A stretch of DNA of 64,000 bases from Agapanthus africanus. Lineage: Eukaryota; Streptophyta; Magnoliopsida; Asparagales; Amaryllidaceae. Positions within the stretch are counted from its first letter, which is position 1; each line of letters begins with the position of its first letter. Below the pieces are notes generated by a model that saw only the letters and a program-made list of their open reading frames with translations, was not told the DNA's origin and ran no database searches. The translations under genes were made by a program, and so were the position numbers. Below, one piece after another: positions 29,277-43,011 of the stretch. The DNA lies in contig CM057347.1 of assembly GCA_030015575.1 (NCBI GenBank), forward strand, positions 409,108,248 to 409,172,247. The letters run 5' to 3'.

Positions 29277-31487
29277 TGTAGGGTTCCTAGGCACACTAAT
29301 GAGGTCTCACAAGGAATCAACCATATCAATTTCAAATTTTACAAGTGCCGAGAAACCCTAATACGGATCGTTAACTAGAATTTTAGGCGATACAAGAAGC
29401 TAGTTAACAACTTAACTAAAAGAAAGAGGCTACAACCTTTGTAGATCCGGTTCTCCACCTCCATGGCCCCGTGATGAAGTCCCCTCGCTATCCATATCGG
29501 ATCCCGGGCTCTAGCGTCGGCTTCATCGGAGAAATGGGCGGGCTAGGTCGTCGACTATGATGCCGAAGATGATCTACGTCGAGGCAACACAAGATCAAGA
29601 TCCAACTTCACCAAGTCATGAAACTTGTGAAGAAAACACCCTATACTACTTGGCAAGAGATAGAGGATGAAGAAATAGGAAGTGGGTTTACTTTAGAATT
29701 GGATTTCTCACTCTTTTCATCAAATCACCATTGATGGTTACAAGCTTTTTCTTCTTGAACAAGAAGAAGAAGAAGATGATAATATCATAAGTATTTCAAA
29801 ATAGAAAAGAAAATGAATACTTATCATATACCAACCATGATTAAGTGTAGAGACTAAACAAGGGTTAAGTTGAATGGTTAGGTTAAGACATGAAGACAAA
29901 ATGGTCACTTTAGTCAAACCTTCATGAAGCTTCAACAAGCTTCATCTTTGAAAGCAACCATTTTGTTTTTCTTTTATCTTTTCACAAAAAAATGAATAAA
30001 TAAATAATTAAGTGAAATGAAATCCTAACCATTCACTAAACATGGTTTAAGTCTTTACACAAATCCAAGTGAGTATGTATCATCAAACATGATACAATCA
30101 AGTGCACAAAACTATATCATATATACAATGTGCACATGCGGGTGATAAAATCCATCTTAAGTGAACCGATACTAGTTAATGCAAAGTAATATATCAAATA
30201 TATAATTATGCATTAAATTATTAAATCAACACTTGATTTAACGATCCGGTCATATCGCATATGACCGACTAATATCTAATGTATCGGCTTATCGAATCAA
30301 TCCTCGATTCGATAACTAGGTTATATCGCATACAACCAATCGATACATTCATCACGAGAATAGAATACGGTATCACATACACGCATTATTCTCGGTCCCG
30401 CACATATCTCATATGCGCTCCTATTTCGTTTCGCTTGAGCCAGGAAACCTCTGTGTAGGACTCTAAAGACTCATCAATACGCCGGCAGCAGATGATGATC
30501 ATATCAAACACCCACAAGCCGCAAGCGGTCTGCTAAACGTAACGGCCACCCGGGTATTGAGCGATCAGAAGATCGACGAGCAAGCCCGCTCACACTCCTG
30601 TGAATCCAACCAGCAACACTTACCGTACAGTCTGGTCTGTTTGTCTGATATGTCGCATATCTCGCCTAGGGGTGGTAAACGTCAGACCCCAACAGCTCGA
30701 TAAGTCGTGTCGATATGAGGTCTATAACAGTTCGAGAAACTACTGGTAACACTTACCAGTAAATCTCAGCAACTATGACCAGGGATTTCCGGTTATAGCC
30801 AATCGAACACAGCGCAACATCAACTCCCTATACCGGGAGAGATGAATCCCCTCCTATCGCTCATTGCCTCCATGTGATTCGGGACTGTACCCAAAAGCCA
30901 CCGTTTTGCACACCCTCTTGGACGTGGTAAGGTGGAAATCAAAGCACAGTGGGAACCACACAAGACTCTATGACGATCTCGGGTCAACAGACTACTCTGT
31001 ACCAGTGTCACCAGAGAATTGCCATCTGACGTAAGGTATAATACCATCTGGGAGTTCTCGGCGAGTCCGTCCAGTGTACGTAGTCTCTACTGAGCACCCG
31101 TATATCATCTCTGATGTCAAACACGAATGGATATGGGATCATCCATCGCTCATCTGTATGGGTCGAGAAGGTATACGCTAGTCTACACTGGTATATCGAT
31201 GCCCCGTCTCGATACACCCACGACTAAGGACCTTGAAGGATGTACTTATGGACTACCATGTCCCCACTAGTATGATCTGCATCATAGTCCAGGTAGTCAA
31301 GTACACATCCTAAGGGCTTTACCAACATGCAACAGAGAGACAATCAGTATACACGTTAAGGTAAAGAGCAACCAGATAGCATACTATCATGTCGAGCAAG
31401 AAAGTCTTCCCTATATATTTCCAAGCATCCACTACAATATACATCCTATGTATAGTAATGGCCTCTAGGGCATACATATGACTAACA
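29277..31487 (-). repeat. Copia 1 LTR, left (3' in element direction)
   Basis: 2,211 bp, TGTAGGGTTCC to ATATGACTAACA, nearly identical to 37446-39659. Open frames within it (for example 29738-29938) recur in the partner LTR and are not genes. Confidence 0.95.
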
Positions 31488-31599
31488 ATCTCCCACTTGC
31501 ACTAGGGCCATCTGATAGCAGTGGTTGTAGTATCTCATACTCAACCATCCCATAAAAGTCTCTCTCTGGGAAAAGGCTTTTGTGAGTGGATCTGCCGTG

Positions 31600-34160
31600 T
31601 TGTCCTCTGAGTCTATTCTCCTAATCTCGATCAGCCTGGAGATCAACCATCTCCATGATCAGGTGATACTGCCTTAGAATATGTCTGGGTCACTGATGGG
31701 ACGGGCGTTCCTAGGCATAAGCCACAACTCCATTATCTCACAATGGTAGGAACGATGTTCATCTTATGAACTAATATACACCCAGACTTCCTCTTTGGTA
31801 GCATCTCAAATAGCGATGTATCCAGCCTTTATTGTCTAGTATGCCACGGTATCTAGCTTGGAACTCTTCCAACATACCGTCCCTTTACTGAGGGTAAAGA
31901 CAATGCCTGCGACTGGTTTTCAGTCGTCCTTATCATCCTGGAACCCTTCCCGTGATTCTCCCCAGGATCGGTTGATACCATCTCACTACAACTAGTGAGA
32001 ATCCTAACATCCAATTAGATCTATCTCATAGATCCAAAACCCAGGATTTAGGAGGTATCACTTTGATCCTATATGGAGAATCATTGTGATAAGCGGAGAT
32101 TGACCGAGCGTAGCATAGGAAACTCCTTCCCTATCAAGAGCATGTCATCCACGTACTCTACGAGGATCGTCACTATACTCCCTACTACCTTTTTGTTTAT
32201 ACAAGGTTCATCTACCATTTTGATGATGTCAAACTCTTTGACTAACACATCAAAACAGATGCTCCAACTCCGCGATGTCTGCTTTATCCTATAAAGCATC
32301 TTGCACACGTTTCCGCTGCTCCCACTGTCTACGAAGCCCTCTGACTGTGTACTTACAGACTCTCTTTTCTGAAACATCATTTAAGAAAAGCAGTCATGAC
32401 ACCCAACCGCCAGATATCGTAGTCATTGTATGAAGCCGTGGAAAGTAGGATCTGAATGGATTTAAGCATAGCTCCTTAGAAAAGGTTTCATCATGATCCA
32501 TACCTGGTTAATGATGCAAACCTTTAACAAGTCTAGCTTTGAAAGTCTCAACTTTTCCATGTACACCAAGTAATCTTCTCAAGATATACTTGCTCCTGAT
32601 GGGGATTTAACCCTTCAGATAAAGCAACTAAAGTCCATACTTTGTTGGTGTATAAGGATTCCATCTCAGATCACTAAGCATCCAGCCATTCTTACAGAGT
32701 CTCACTCCTGATGGCCAGCTCGAAACTAGTTGGGTCATCATCTTATGATGCAATCCTCGCTCCCACTGTCATAGAGAAACCGAAGTATCTCTCAGGCGGG
32801 TGAGGAACCTTACTAGATCGGCGGAGAGGCCGAGGTTCGTTGGTAACTATTGAATTCTTTGGTTCTTTCAAATCATCAGCTGCAGTTTGTATAGCTGGAA
32901 CATTTCCAGTTCTACATAACAGATCTTGCCTCGAGCTTGTCCGGATTTTTCTTTTCAGACATAGGCTGGACAACCCCAAATCTTAACTAACTTAAGAGAT
33001 GGGCTCTTCCCTTATCATATCAAATATGAAGTGGTAGGTAACTGATTTGATTTGAACCCTATTCAATAGGTATGCAGCTTCTCAAGTGCATAACTCTCAA
33101 AAAGGAAATATGTAACTCGGTAGTACTCATCATAGAGCAAACCTTATCATATAGGGTGTGATTGCTCCGCCCCGATATACCATCTTATGCTATTGTGTAT
33201 ACGGAGGAGTAATGCTGAGAGGGAATCTCATTCTCCTTTAGAAAAGTCCAAGAATTTCGTGCTCAAGTATTCTCCTCCTCGATCTCATCAAAGGACATAA
33301 TACTTATACCCGTGTTTTGGTTTTCTACTTCTAAATCATATTCTGTGAATATCTCAAAAGGTTCGGACTTGTGTTTCAACAGGAACATATGTCTGAATCT
33401 TGAGAGATTATCAGAGAATGTAACGAAGTACAAAGAACCAGTCCTGGCATATGTAGACAGGGGACCTTACATACATCAACATGTATCATCCCAAGAGTTC
33501 ACTAACTCTTTCTCTGTTTCCAATAAACAGAGCTGGTGTCATTATATCTCTGTGACATGACTGGCAAGTTTCACAAGATGTAGATTCAAACTGATTTAAA
33601 TATGCATCTTCATGTAACTTCAGCTAGTCGGGTCGCATTGATATGACCTAGTCTACAATGCCTCAAGAAGGATTCGTTCATTTCTGAACTCTTCCTCTTT
33701 TGTGTGTTCAGTATACTAAAGAACTGTAGTTTGATTTAGAACATCAATGCTTTTAGATAACGTGCCTGAACCGATCAACTTTTGATATAGGAAATGTTCA
33801 AAACATTATCCAACAATACAAAATTATATCCTTTCTTTACTAATAAAGAGACTGATATGATTTTGTATATCAGGTTCGGTATCTAATAACATTCGTTCAG
33901 AATCAATATATTTGGAATACAGGATGACAGTGACCAACAGACTTGGCTGCAACACTTGCTCCGTTTTCTGCCTCATGAAACTTATCACCCGTTCTCAGTT
34001 CTCTACCTTTCTGTAGCCCTATGTAACAGATTACATATCTGGGATCCTGATCTGGTATCACATACCCAGGACGTAGAGGATACGGAGAAACAGTTCTTTG
34101 TAACGAACACACCCGAAGATGATGCATCAGCATGCACTCTCTTCGTTTGGGTGGCACGGG
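31600..34160 (-). pseudogene. Copia 1 pol remnants
   Basis: Minus-strand pieces in copia order. Protease/pre-integrase: a VGNGASVAALAVG-like segment (ENGASVAAKSVGHC, 33903-34157) and CRLGHINATRLA (about 33620). Integrase catalytic region: about 33290-33520. Integrase-RT linker: 32743-32979 (RRSSKVPHPPERY). Reverse transcriptase: 32081-32380 with the YVDDMLLIG active site. RNase H: about 31640-31900 with AGYIAI, DATKEEVW and an ELW..R..R segment. Numerous stops and frame changes; no usable enzyme. The same pieces lie at equivalent places in copia 2. Confidence 0.85.
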
Positions 34161-34743
34161 AATTCTGGTAATCCCCTATTTCCTGCTCTGTCTTATAACA
34201 ATTATAAGTTGGAGCGGGACCAACGTTTCCCAGCTCAGTATAACAAGCGGGTTCGGTCCATAATCCGTATTATTATCTTGATTAAGACGTGATATGGTCG
34301 CTACCTAGAGAGAGAGAGAAGAAAACACTCAGCGTATGCTCTTACAAGATTAGATTGGTTATCCAATATATCTAATCAGGATGTCTCCCACTGTTTTAAT
34401 CAAATCTTCCTTCAAACCCTAAAAGGAAAGACTAGCCGGGATTAATTACACTCTACAAGTTCGCCAATCTTTCAGCCAGGCCAGTGTCGGTACTTTGAGG
34501 GAGGTCCCTCGTGCTTTCGCACGAACTTAATTAATGTAAACCTCGTTTTCCCAGAGGCGTGACCCCGTTGACACCTTTCTAGACACCTACTTGATCGGCT
34601 AATTGTAATGTGTAAAACTCTCCCAGGAGTAACTCTTACTCGCAGCGGGTATCGGGATCCAACTATCTCATAGAAGGTATGCAATCTCATTGCAAATTTC
34701 AACACTTGAAATTCCCGATAATTTTGCCCCTAGCGTCCTATGA

Positions 34744-34941
34744 CCTTGACGCAGGCCAACAAACCATAGTGCGCTAGTCAAGTTCAACCCGTCATTTCCT
34801 GATTGAATTAAACCCACCCGCACGACCCTTGACGCAGGCCAACAAAGTCGCACGACTACCCTAATCAAATCTGCATTATATGCATAAGCAGATAAATACT
34901 AGTTAGCTACCACACACTACGCCTTGACGCAGGCCAACAAA
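34744..34941. repeat. Triplicated 20-bp motif in the copia 1 leader
   Basis: CCTTGACGCAGGCCAACAAA at 34744-34763, 34827-34846 and 34922-34941, each followed by a CGCAC/CGTAGC-like word. Copia 2 has the same three sites with different motif versions (49165-49360). Confidence 0.8.
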
Positions 34942-37431
34942 CGTAGCACGAATACTAACTACCACTTATCTGAAATGACGGAGGGCTACGACAGGTTTTT
35001 CTGAAAACCTATTGCGTAATGAACTTGATATCGTTGTAGAATCAAATGATTTTAAAATGGAGTGTTTTTGAGGCTTTTTTAGTTTTGCTAAAGGAGTCAC
35101 TCCCGGTGAAGGGATCGTCGGTCCTTTCCTCGTCGAATGAGGTGCGGGATATATCATATATATCACTGAGCAAAACAGAAACTATAGAAGCAATCAAAAG
35201 ACAAACCGAGTGTGTAGCATCTGCCAGTTATTTCTAAAGGAGTCACTCCCGGTGAAGAGATCTCGGTCCTTTCCTTATCGAATAAGGTGCTGGATATATC
35301 ACATATACCTCTGTGCAAAGCAAGAACTGTAGCTACCTATTTTATTTTGAAATTCGATTCCACAACATCTTAGGTTTCTTTTATTTTCATTAATCATATT
35401 AATGAAGTCCCATCATTTAAATACCTAAACAACACAGATAAATACGACGTACACTTATGACATCCGCATTCGCCTCGATGTCCCCTCGTGCACCGTTAGG
35501 TTAGGTAACTAACGGCAGAGCGGGGCAGGGCTAGCGCGGGTGTAAAACATAAGTAACGTCTATATAATATATCATATATACTATATACTGTATCCGTCAC
35601 AGAACATATCACATGATCACATCACAGATATCGCAGCAGAAGAATCATATAAAATATTGGATATACTAGGACGTCCGTGTTTTCAATACGAGCCAGTATA
35701 AAACACGGATTCCACGGTCATGATGAATAGCCAAACCCACACCCTTAGACCCCTACGAGAGCGGCAAGCAACCCTACCAATTCTAGAGTTAGGAGACCCG
35801 GACTCGACTCCTCGAGTTGGTCTCCCACTGGACTCCAGAACTCGGTTACTTGTGCTCCCCTCCTTAGGTCTATCCTAGTGCGGAAAAGTAAATAATATAC
35901 AAAGGGTGACATCTTCCGCAACCTGGAAGTGCCCCAATAAAAGAATATTACATACAAGTTTTTACATGAATGAAAATGAAAACACTCATCTCACATAAAA
36001 CCCCCCCGGCTATTCGAACACGACGATCTAATATAACATATCCAGCAACACATAACATCACATGTCATCAACGTAAGTAAACATGCGTATCCCAATTGTC
36101 GTTGACATATAGTAACGAAACCGGCGATATCACATATTACACTTACGGTCACAGAAAAGAAAGTGTAAAACTACAACAGTTGGAATCCGCAACCTCCATA
36201 GACATCGCATGCCTAATCAAATGAATTACTTAGACATCGCATGCCTAACAATTATAAACCCCGCATTTTAGTCTCAAAATCGAAAACTCTTTTCAATATC
36301 AAGTCGGGCAATTCAACAAGATTCCCGACATCCTAATCGAATGCTCGTCGCAAACTTTAGTGGACGGCCGCACCCCCGACGCCGTCGACAAAGTGTACCA
36401 AGGCGGAACACCGCTGCCGCGAGCACCCGAACGGATGCTTTCGGCGACGGGGTTCTCCTACAGTCACTTGGTCAGGGCTATGGGGCGAGGCTGTCTATTA
36501 AGTTTACCCGGTGAGTATCCGCGTACGCCACGTGATTGCGACGGACTTTTGATCACATCAAAATTCCGTGGCAACCGATCAAGTGAGACTAAACTGCTAT
36601 GTTTATAACATTCATTCAGTTATCTCATAACTACTTGTGAATTCCAATTATTGTATCACATTCCGGATAAATAGAAAATGTTAAACTTTCCGATCGAACA
36701 ATCGAACACCCAAGTTTTCCCGAAGCAAATCAACACATGAAACAAGTTTAAAAACATCCAGTTCATGCCTCAGTACCAACGGTCCAGCCGTAGAAGGGTC
36801 AAGCCAACGCCTCACATGTGGCACGCCGTACTGCCCCAAACCCTAAGGTTCAAAGGGCAGTTCAAGACGGTCACATAATCGAGTTAAGGTTTGTTGTTTT
36901 CTAGAGGGGCCATCGCGTTACTTGCACTACTTAGAACGTTATTAAACCACGGAAAGATCCAACACTTGGAAATTTCCCAACAAGGGAAAAAGTGGGTATT
37001 TATATCCGGTCGAACTTTTTAACATATTAAAAAATTATCCGGAAAACACCTAGACAAAGTTTGTTAATCCGATCGAATCTTTGATTCCCAATACAACCCA
37101 GAATATTCAACTCTTGAATAAATATTAAAAATTCCCAGAAAATACAGCACCTGAATATAGGAATTACTGTGCAATTTTAAAAACCCAATCTGATAATATG
37201 GCCGCGGAACCGCCGCACGAGCCATGCTCGTGCCGCGGTTCCGCCGCGCTTTAGTTGAATTAGCCCCACGAATTTCACAGTAATTCAAATAAGACCCTGC
37301 TGAATTTTTTAGCAATTTTTAATCTGGAAAAAACCCAGTATTTGAAAAAAGTCCAGAGAGCATTTTCGGGTTAGGGTTTTGGTTCGATCGGACTTCAAAC
37401 TCCGTCTACGCTTCGCCTAAGGCTCTAGTTA

Positions 37432-37444
37432 GGCTCTGATACCA
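37432..37444 (-). other. Copia 1 primer binding site
   Basis: TGGTATCAGAGCC on the minus strand, one base from the LTR end; the classical plant copia site complementary to initiator methionine tRNA. Confidence 0.92.
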
Positions 37445-37445
37445 C

Positions 37446-39659
37446 TGTAGGGTTCCTAGGCACACTAATGAGGTCTCACAAGGCATCAACCATGCCAATT
37501 TCAAATTTTACAAGTGCCGAGAAACCCTAATACGGATCGTTAACTAGAATTTTAGGCGATACAAGAAGCTAGTTAACAACTTAACTAAAAGAAAGAGGCT
37601 ACAACCTTTGTAGATCCGGTTCTCCACCTCCATGGCCCTGTGATGAAGTCCCCTCGCTGTCCATATCGGATCCCGGGCTCTAGCGTCGGCTTCATCGGAG
37701 AAATGGGCGGGCTAGGTCGTCGACTACGATGCCAAAAATGATTTACGTCGAGGCAACACAAGATCAAGCTCCAACTTCACCAAGTCATGAAACTTGTGAA
37801 GAAAACACCCTATACTACTTGGCAAGAGGTAGAGGATGAAGAAATAGGAAGTGGGTTTACTTTAGAATTGGATTTCTCACTCCTCTCATCAAATCACCAT
37901 TGATGGTTACAAGCTTTTTCTTCTTGAACAAGAAGAAGAAGAAGAAGATGATAATATCATAAGTATTTCAAAATAGAAAAGAAAATGAATACTTATCATA
38001 TACCAACCATGGTTAAGTGTAGAGACTAAACAAGGGTTAAGTTGAATGGTTAGGTTAAGACATGAAGACAAAATGGTCACTTTAGTCAAACCTTCATGAA
38101 GCTTCAACAAGCTTCATCTTTGAAAGCAACCATTTTGTTTTTCTTTTATCTTTTCACAAAAAAATGAATAAATAAATAATTAAGTTAAATGAAACCCTAA
38201 CCATTCACTAAACATGGTTTAAGTCTTTACACAAATCCAAGTGAGTATGTATCATCAAACATGATACAATCAAGTGCACAAAACTATATCATATATACAA
38301 TGTGCACATGCGAGTGATAAAATCCATCTTAAGTGAACCGATGCTAGTTAATGCAAAGTAATATATCAAATATATAATTATGCATTAAATCATTAAATCA
38401 ACACTTGATTTAACGATCCGGTCATATCGCATATGACCGACTAATATCCAATGTATCGGCTTATCGAATCAATCCTCGATTCGATAACTAGGTTATATCG
38501 CATACAACCAATCGATACATTCATCACGAGAATAGAATACGGTATCACATACACGCATTATTCTCGGTCCCGCACATATCTCATATGCGCTTCTATTTCG
38601 TTTCGCTTGAGCCAGGAAACCTCTGTGTAGGACTCTAAAGACTCGTCAATACGCCGGCAGCAGATGATGATCATATCAAACACCCACAAGCCGCAAGCGG
38701 TCTGCTAAACGTAACGGCCATCCGGGTATTGAGCGATCAGAAGATCGACGAGCAAGCCCGCTCACACTCCTGTGAATCCAACCAGCAACACTTACCGTAC
38801 AGTCCGGTCTGTTCGTCTGATATGTCGCATATCTCGCCTAGGGGTGGTAAACGTCAGACCCCAACAGCTCGATAAGTCGTGTCGATATGAGGTCTATAAC
38901 AGTTCGAGAAACTACTGGTAACACTTACCAGTAAATCTCAGCAACCCTGGCCAGGGATTTCCGGTTATAGCCAATCGAACACAGCGCAACATCAACTCCC
39001 TATACCGGGAGAGACGAATCCTCTCCTATCGCTCATTGCCTCCATGTGATTCGGGACTGTACCCAAAAGCCACCGTTTTGCACGCCCTCTTGGACGTGGT
39101 AAGGTGGAAATCAAAGCACAGTGGGAACCATACAAGACTCTATGACGATCTCGGGTCAACAGACTACTCTGTACCAGTGTCACCAGAGAACTGCCATCTG
39201 ACGTAAGGTATAATACCATCTGGGAGTTCTCGGCGAGTCCGTACAGTGTACCCAGTCTCCACTGAGCACCCGTATATCATCTCTGATGTCAAACACCAAT
39301 GGATATGGGATCATCCATCGCCCATCTGTATGGGTCGAGAAGGTATACGCTAGTCTACACTGGTATATCGATGCCCCGTCTCGATACACCCACGACTAGG
39401 GACCTTTAAGGATGTACTTATGGACTACCATGTCCCCACTAGTATGATCTGCATCATAGTCCAGGTAGTCAAGTACACATCCTAAGGGCTTTACCAACAT
39501 GTAACAGAGAGACAATCAGTATACACGTTAAGGTAAAGAGCAACCAGATAGCATACTATCATGTCGAGCAAGAAAGTCTTCCCTATATATGTCCAAGCAT
39601 CCACTACAATATACATCCTATGTATAGTAATGTCCTCTAGGGCATACATATGACTAACA
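37446..39659 (-). repeat. Copia 1 LTR, right (5' in element direction)
   Basis: 2,214 bp, starting TGTAGGGTTCC and ending ACTAACA; pairs with 29277-31487. Confidence 0.95.
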
Positions 39660-39664
39660 GCATC
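39660..39664. repeat. Target-site duplication GCATC (copia 1, right)
   Basis: Matches 29272-29276. Confidence 0.93.
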
Positions 39665-39959
39665 TGCGCAAGGCCCCTTGCTAGTTTATATAAATTTAAT
39701 AACCATTTCACTACATACACTACTAAAATAGGGGGTTGCCCCTACGGATAATGAAATCCGTAGGGGCAGATTTATTTTGGCCCTACAGACTAATCCGTAG
39801 GGCCAAACGGTTGCCCCTACGGTCCCAGACGTTTTAATTTAAAAATATTAAATCGTAATTTGTTGTTTACCTCTACGGAGCCGCAAACCAATGACTTACG
39901 GACTAATCCGTAGGGGCATCTAAATGTGGATTTAATTAAAAGGCACAGAAATTCCCTAC

Positions 39960-40116
39960 GCTGATTATCTCTCTCTCGCGCGCGATAACTCTCAAAATCC
40001 CCAAATCTCTCGTTCCCGTCGTGTTGCGTTCTCGTCGTCGCCACCGCCCTCGTTCTTCCTCGCCGCCGATTGCGCGCGTTGTCGATCACCGATCGATCGT
40101 CTCCTCCACCGCACAG
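39960..40116 (+). other. Probable 5' exon of a CACTA gene
   Basis: CT- and CG-rich leader-like sequence after the subterminal repeats, ending CCGCACAG|GTTAGT, a good splice donor at 40117. The intron would run towards the transposase start at 43012. Inference from composition and donor. Confidence 0.4.
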
Positions 40117-40184
40117 GTTAGTAAATCTTCAATTAAACAAATTTTTGATTATTTTAGGGATACGGTTCAGGGTTTGGGTACCGA

Positions 40185-40425
40185 TGAGGGTTAGGGTTAG
40201 GCATCGGTTGGGGTTAGCGTTAGGGTTAGGGTTGGGGTTGCGGTTGGGGATGGGGCTGGGGTTGCGGTTGGGGTTGGGGTTCGGCTGGGGTTGCGGTTGC
40301 GGTTGGGGTTGGGGTTGGGGTTGGGGTTAGGGTTGGGGTTCGGTGGGGACTGGGGTTAGGGTTAGGGTTAGGGTTCGGCTGGGGCTAGGGCTGGGGCTAG
40401 GGTTAGGGTTGGGTTGTGATTTTTA
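40185..40425. repeat. GGGTTN (telomere-like) minisatellite
   Basis: About 240 bp of six-base units GGGTTA, GGGTTG, GGGTTC, CGGTTG and GGGCTG, with runs of perfect GGGTTAGGGTTAGGG. One strand is strongly G-rich, so G-quadruplexes are possible. An open frame over it (Gly/Leu/Trp repeats) is an artefact. Confidence 0.85.
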
Positions 40426-40429
40426 GGAA

Positions 40430-41157
40430 AATTTAACTCGATAAAGCCAAAAATTACCATTTTTGGTATCAGATACAGAACGGAATAGGTGTTATCATTT
40501 TCGTATACGGATATGGATGGTCGTCAAAAATGAAAATATAAGGTCATCGTCGGAGGATGATATGTCGACATCCAAGTCGGAAAATGAGGAAGACGAGAAT
40601 GAAGATTATTTTTAGATTTATGTTTTGATTGATGACTTTTATGCGTATGGTTATTGTTATAGTTAATGGCGTAGTTAGGATATGAACTTGGTTTGTTTAT
40701 CGGTCACTTTTTAGTATGTTAGAATCGTTGGTTTTTTATGATGATAAATTGTCTTATGGTTTGATTTAGTTTTTGACATTATGTTTATATCTTTATGTTT
40801 TAACTTTGAATGCATCTAGGCATGTATTATTTAGTTAACTTATTTTCTTTTACCAATATTTGTTGTGAATCGTGATACTTCATATTTATATTTTTCCAAT
40901 TCTATTTGATCTTCGTTAGTTTATTTGATATATATTCTTTCAACTTGAATTTATATTATATTCATCTTTTTTATTGATTTCTTTTCTATGTTGAAGGTAT
41001 GTATCTCAATCTCAAGTCTAATGCATCTTAGTTCTTTAATGCTCAATTCTTCATATATCTTATTCTCAAGTTGCAATTTGCAAGTAACTAAGCAAGTATT
41101 ATTTTATAAGTTTAAAAACATGTTATATCAGTTACTTTATATTTTATTTAAATACTT
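40430..41157. other. CACTA internal non-coding region
   Basis: AT-rich sequence in the presumed first intron. No gene or repeat recognised. Confidence 0.5.
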
Positions 41158-42680
41158 CGTATAGTCTATGTGACGAGAAGATTCAATCGTATCATAACCG
41201 ATAGAAGCTTTACCCCCGACAGCCGAAACACACACATACAACAAGAATACACAACAAACGCATCATTAGAGAGTGATTCAAGATGTTCAAGTTAAAGCCA
41301 ATATATGATATTCGATGATAATATGAAACTTTCATATTCTCATCGATACTCATATATGAAACTCAAAGCGCCACTTAGTCCCCGTCTATCGGTTAACATA
41401 CGTTCGATATTCGTCATGACATAGAACTATACGAAGATTGTTAATATCGGACGGTGTAGCTTAATACTAACAACCGTCATATAGTCTATGTGACGAAAAA
41501 ATTCAATCGTATGATAACCGATAGATTTGTCCCGTGTGGACAAGTTAGGAATGTATAAAGCAAACACCTTCATTCACTTGTGTTTTCATCCGTTTCGAGA
41601 TATTTCGTCGGTACATTTCCGCTGGTTCTCCGTGTACAAAGATAGATTAGATGTTCATTTCAACGTTGTTTCACAGCTTTGAAATGATTTTCTATTCTAT
41701 TACAGTGTGCTCGGAGAACAGCGGGGAGGTGCTGCCGAAATTTACTCGAAACGGTTGAAAGCACAAGCGAATGAGTGTTCGCTCTATACATTCTTAATTG
41801 GATAGAAGCCTTACCCCGACAGCCGAAACACACACATACAACAAGAATACACAACAAACGCATCATTAGAGAGTGATTCAAGATGTTCAAATTAAAACCA
41901 ATATATGATACTCGATGATAATATGAAACTTTCATATTCTCATCGATACTCATATATGAAACTCAAAGCGCCACTTAGTCCCCGTCTATCGGTTAACATA
42001 CGTTCGATGTTCGTCGTGATATAGAACTATATGAAGATTGTTAAATATCGAACGGTATATCTCGATACTAACAACCGTCGTATAGTCTATGTGACGAGAA
42101 GATTCAATCGAATGATAACCGATAGATTTGTCCCGTGTGGACAAGTTAGGAATGTATAAAGCAAACACCTTCATTCACTAGTGTTTTCATCCGTTTCGAG
42201 ATATTTCGTCGGTACCTTTCTGCTGGTTCTCCGTGTACAAAGATAGATTAGATGTTCATTTCAACGTTGTTTCACAGCTTTGAAATGATTATCTATTCTA
42301 TTACAGTGTATCGGAGAACAGCGGGGAGGAAATTTACTCGAAACGGTTGAAAGCACAAGCGAATGGGTGTTCGCTCTATACATTCTTAATGGGATAGAAA
42401 CCTTACCCCCGACAGCCGAAACACACACATACAACAAGAATACACAACAAACACATCATTAGAGAGTGATTCAAGATGTTCAAGTTAAAACCAATATATG
42501 ATACTCGATGATAATATGAAACTTTTATATTCTCATCGATACTCATATATGAAACTCAAAGCGCCACTTAGTCCCCGTCTATCGGTTAATATACATTCGA
42601 TATTCGTCGCGACATAGAACTATACGAAGGTTGTTAAATATCGGACGGTATAGCTCGATACTAACAACCGTCGAAACGAC
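41158..42680. repeat. ~600-bp tandem repeat, about 2.5 copies
   Basis: The landmark GACAGCCGAAACACACACAT is at about 41217, 41818 and 42411, and CCCGTCTATCGGTTAA near 41382, 41982 and 42575. Periods are about 601 and 593 bp. Short self-complementary words (GAAACTTTCATATTCTCATCG with ACTCATATATGAAAC) lie inside each copy. Non-coding. Confidence 0.88.
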
Positions 42681-43011
42681 ATTTAGGAGTTGGACTCTAG
42701 TTCCCGATATTGAACCCCTCCTTTCATTTATGCATAAACTAACTGCCCTGTCAGACTCTACCTGTCTGACCTCTATTCGCCTCCTCTCGCTGATAGGAAA
42801 GGAGAGAAAAACAAAGAAATGCTAAGAGCGTAGTCTGTGATACATGAGTATCCTCAAATCTAACTTTGATTATCGATAATTTATTCTTTTCAGCGACAAA
42901 CGCACACATAAAGCATATACACGGATTTTCTCCTTTGTCAGTAACCATCCCGTTCTTAGATTTCTCAATATAGTCACCATAACCTACAATTTATATGTTA
43001 TACGGTTTAAA

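Larger units (their letters stand above)
29277..39659 (-). mobile_element. Complete Ty1/copia element 1
   Basis: 10.4 kb, LTRs at 29277-31487 and 37446-39659 (TGTAGGGTTCC..ACTAACA), TSD GCATC. Minus orientation: the primer site TGGTATCAGAGCC (initiator-Met tRNA type) is on the minus strand at 37432-37444, and a purine tract (AAGTGGGAGAT) abuts the left LTR at 31488. Coding order on the minus strand is protease, integrase, reverse transcriptase, RNase H, the copia order, but all are broken. Between the primer site and about 34900 lies a long leader with no recognisable protein. The LTRs differ by scattered single changes only, so insertion was fairly recent. Confidence 0.95.

Noticed and set aside
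29738-31217. Minus-strand open frames in copia LTRs, repeated at 37907-39389 and 45248-45475
   Set aside because: Present in the LTR copies at the same places, with no known domain; LTR sequence.
40070-40330. Gly/Leu/Trp-rich open frame
   Set aside because: Translation of the GGGTTN minisatellite.
40185-40425. True chromosome end or telomere relic
   Set aside because: Units are mixed and embedded in a CACTA element with intact ends on both sides.
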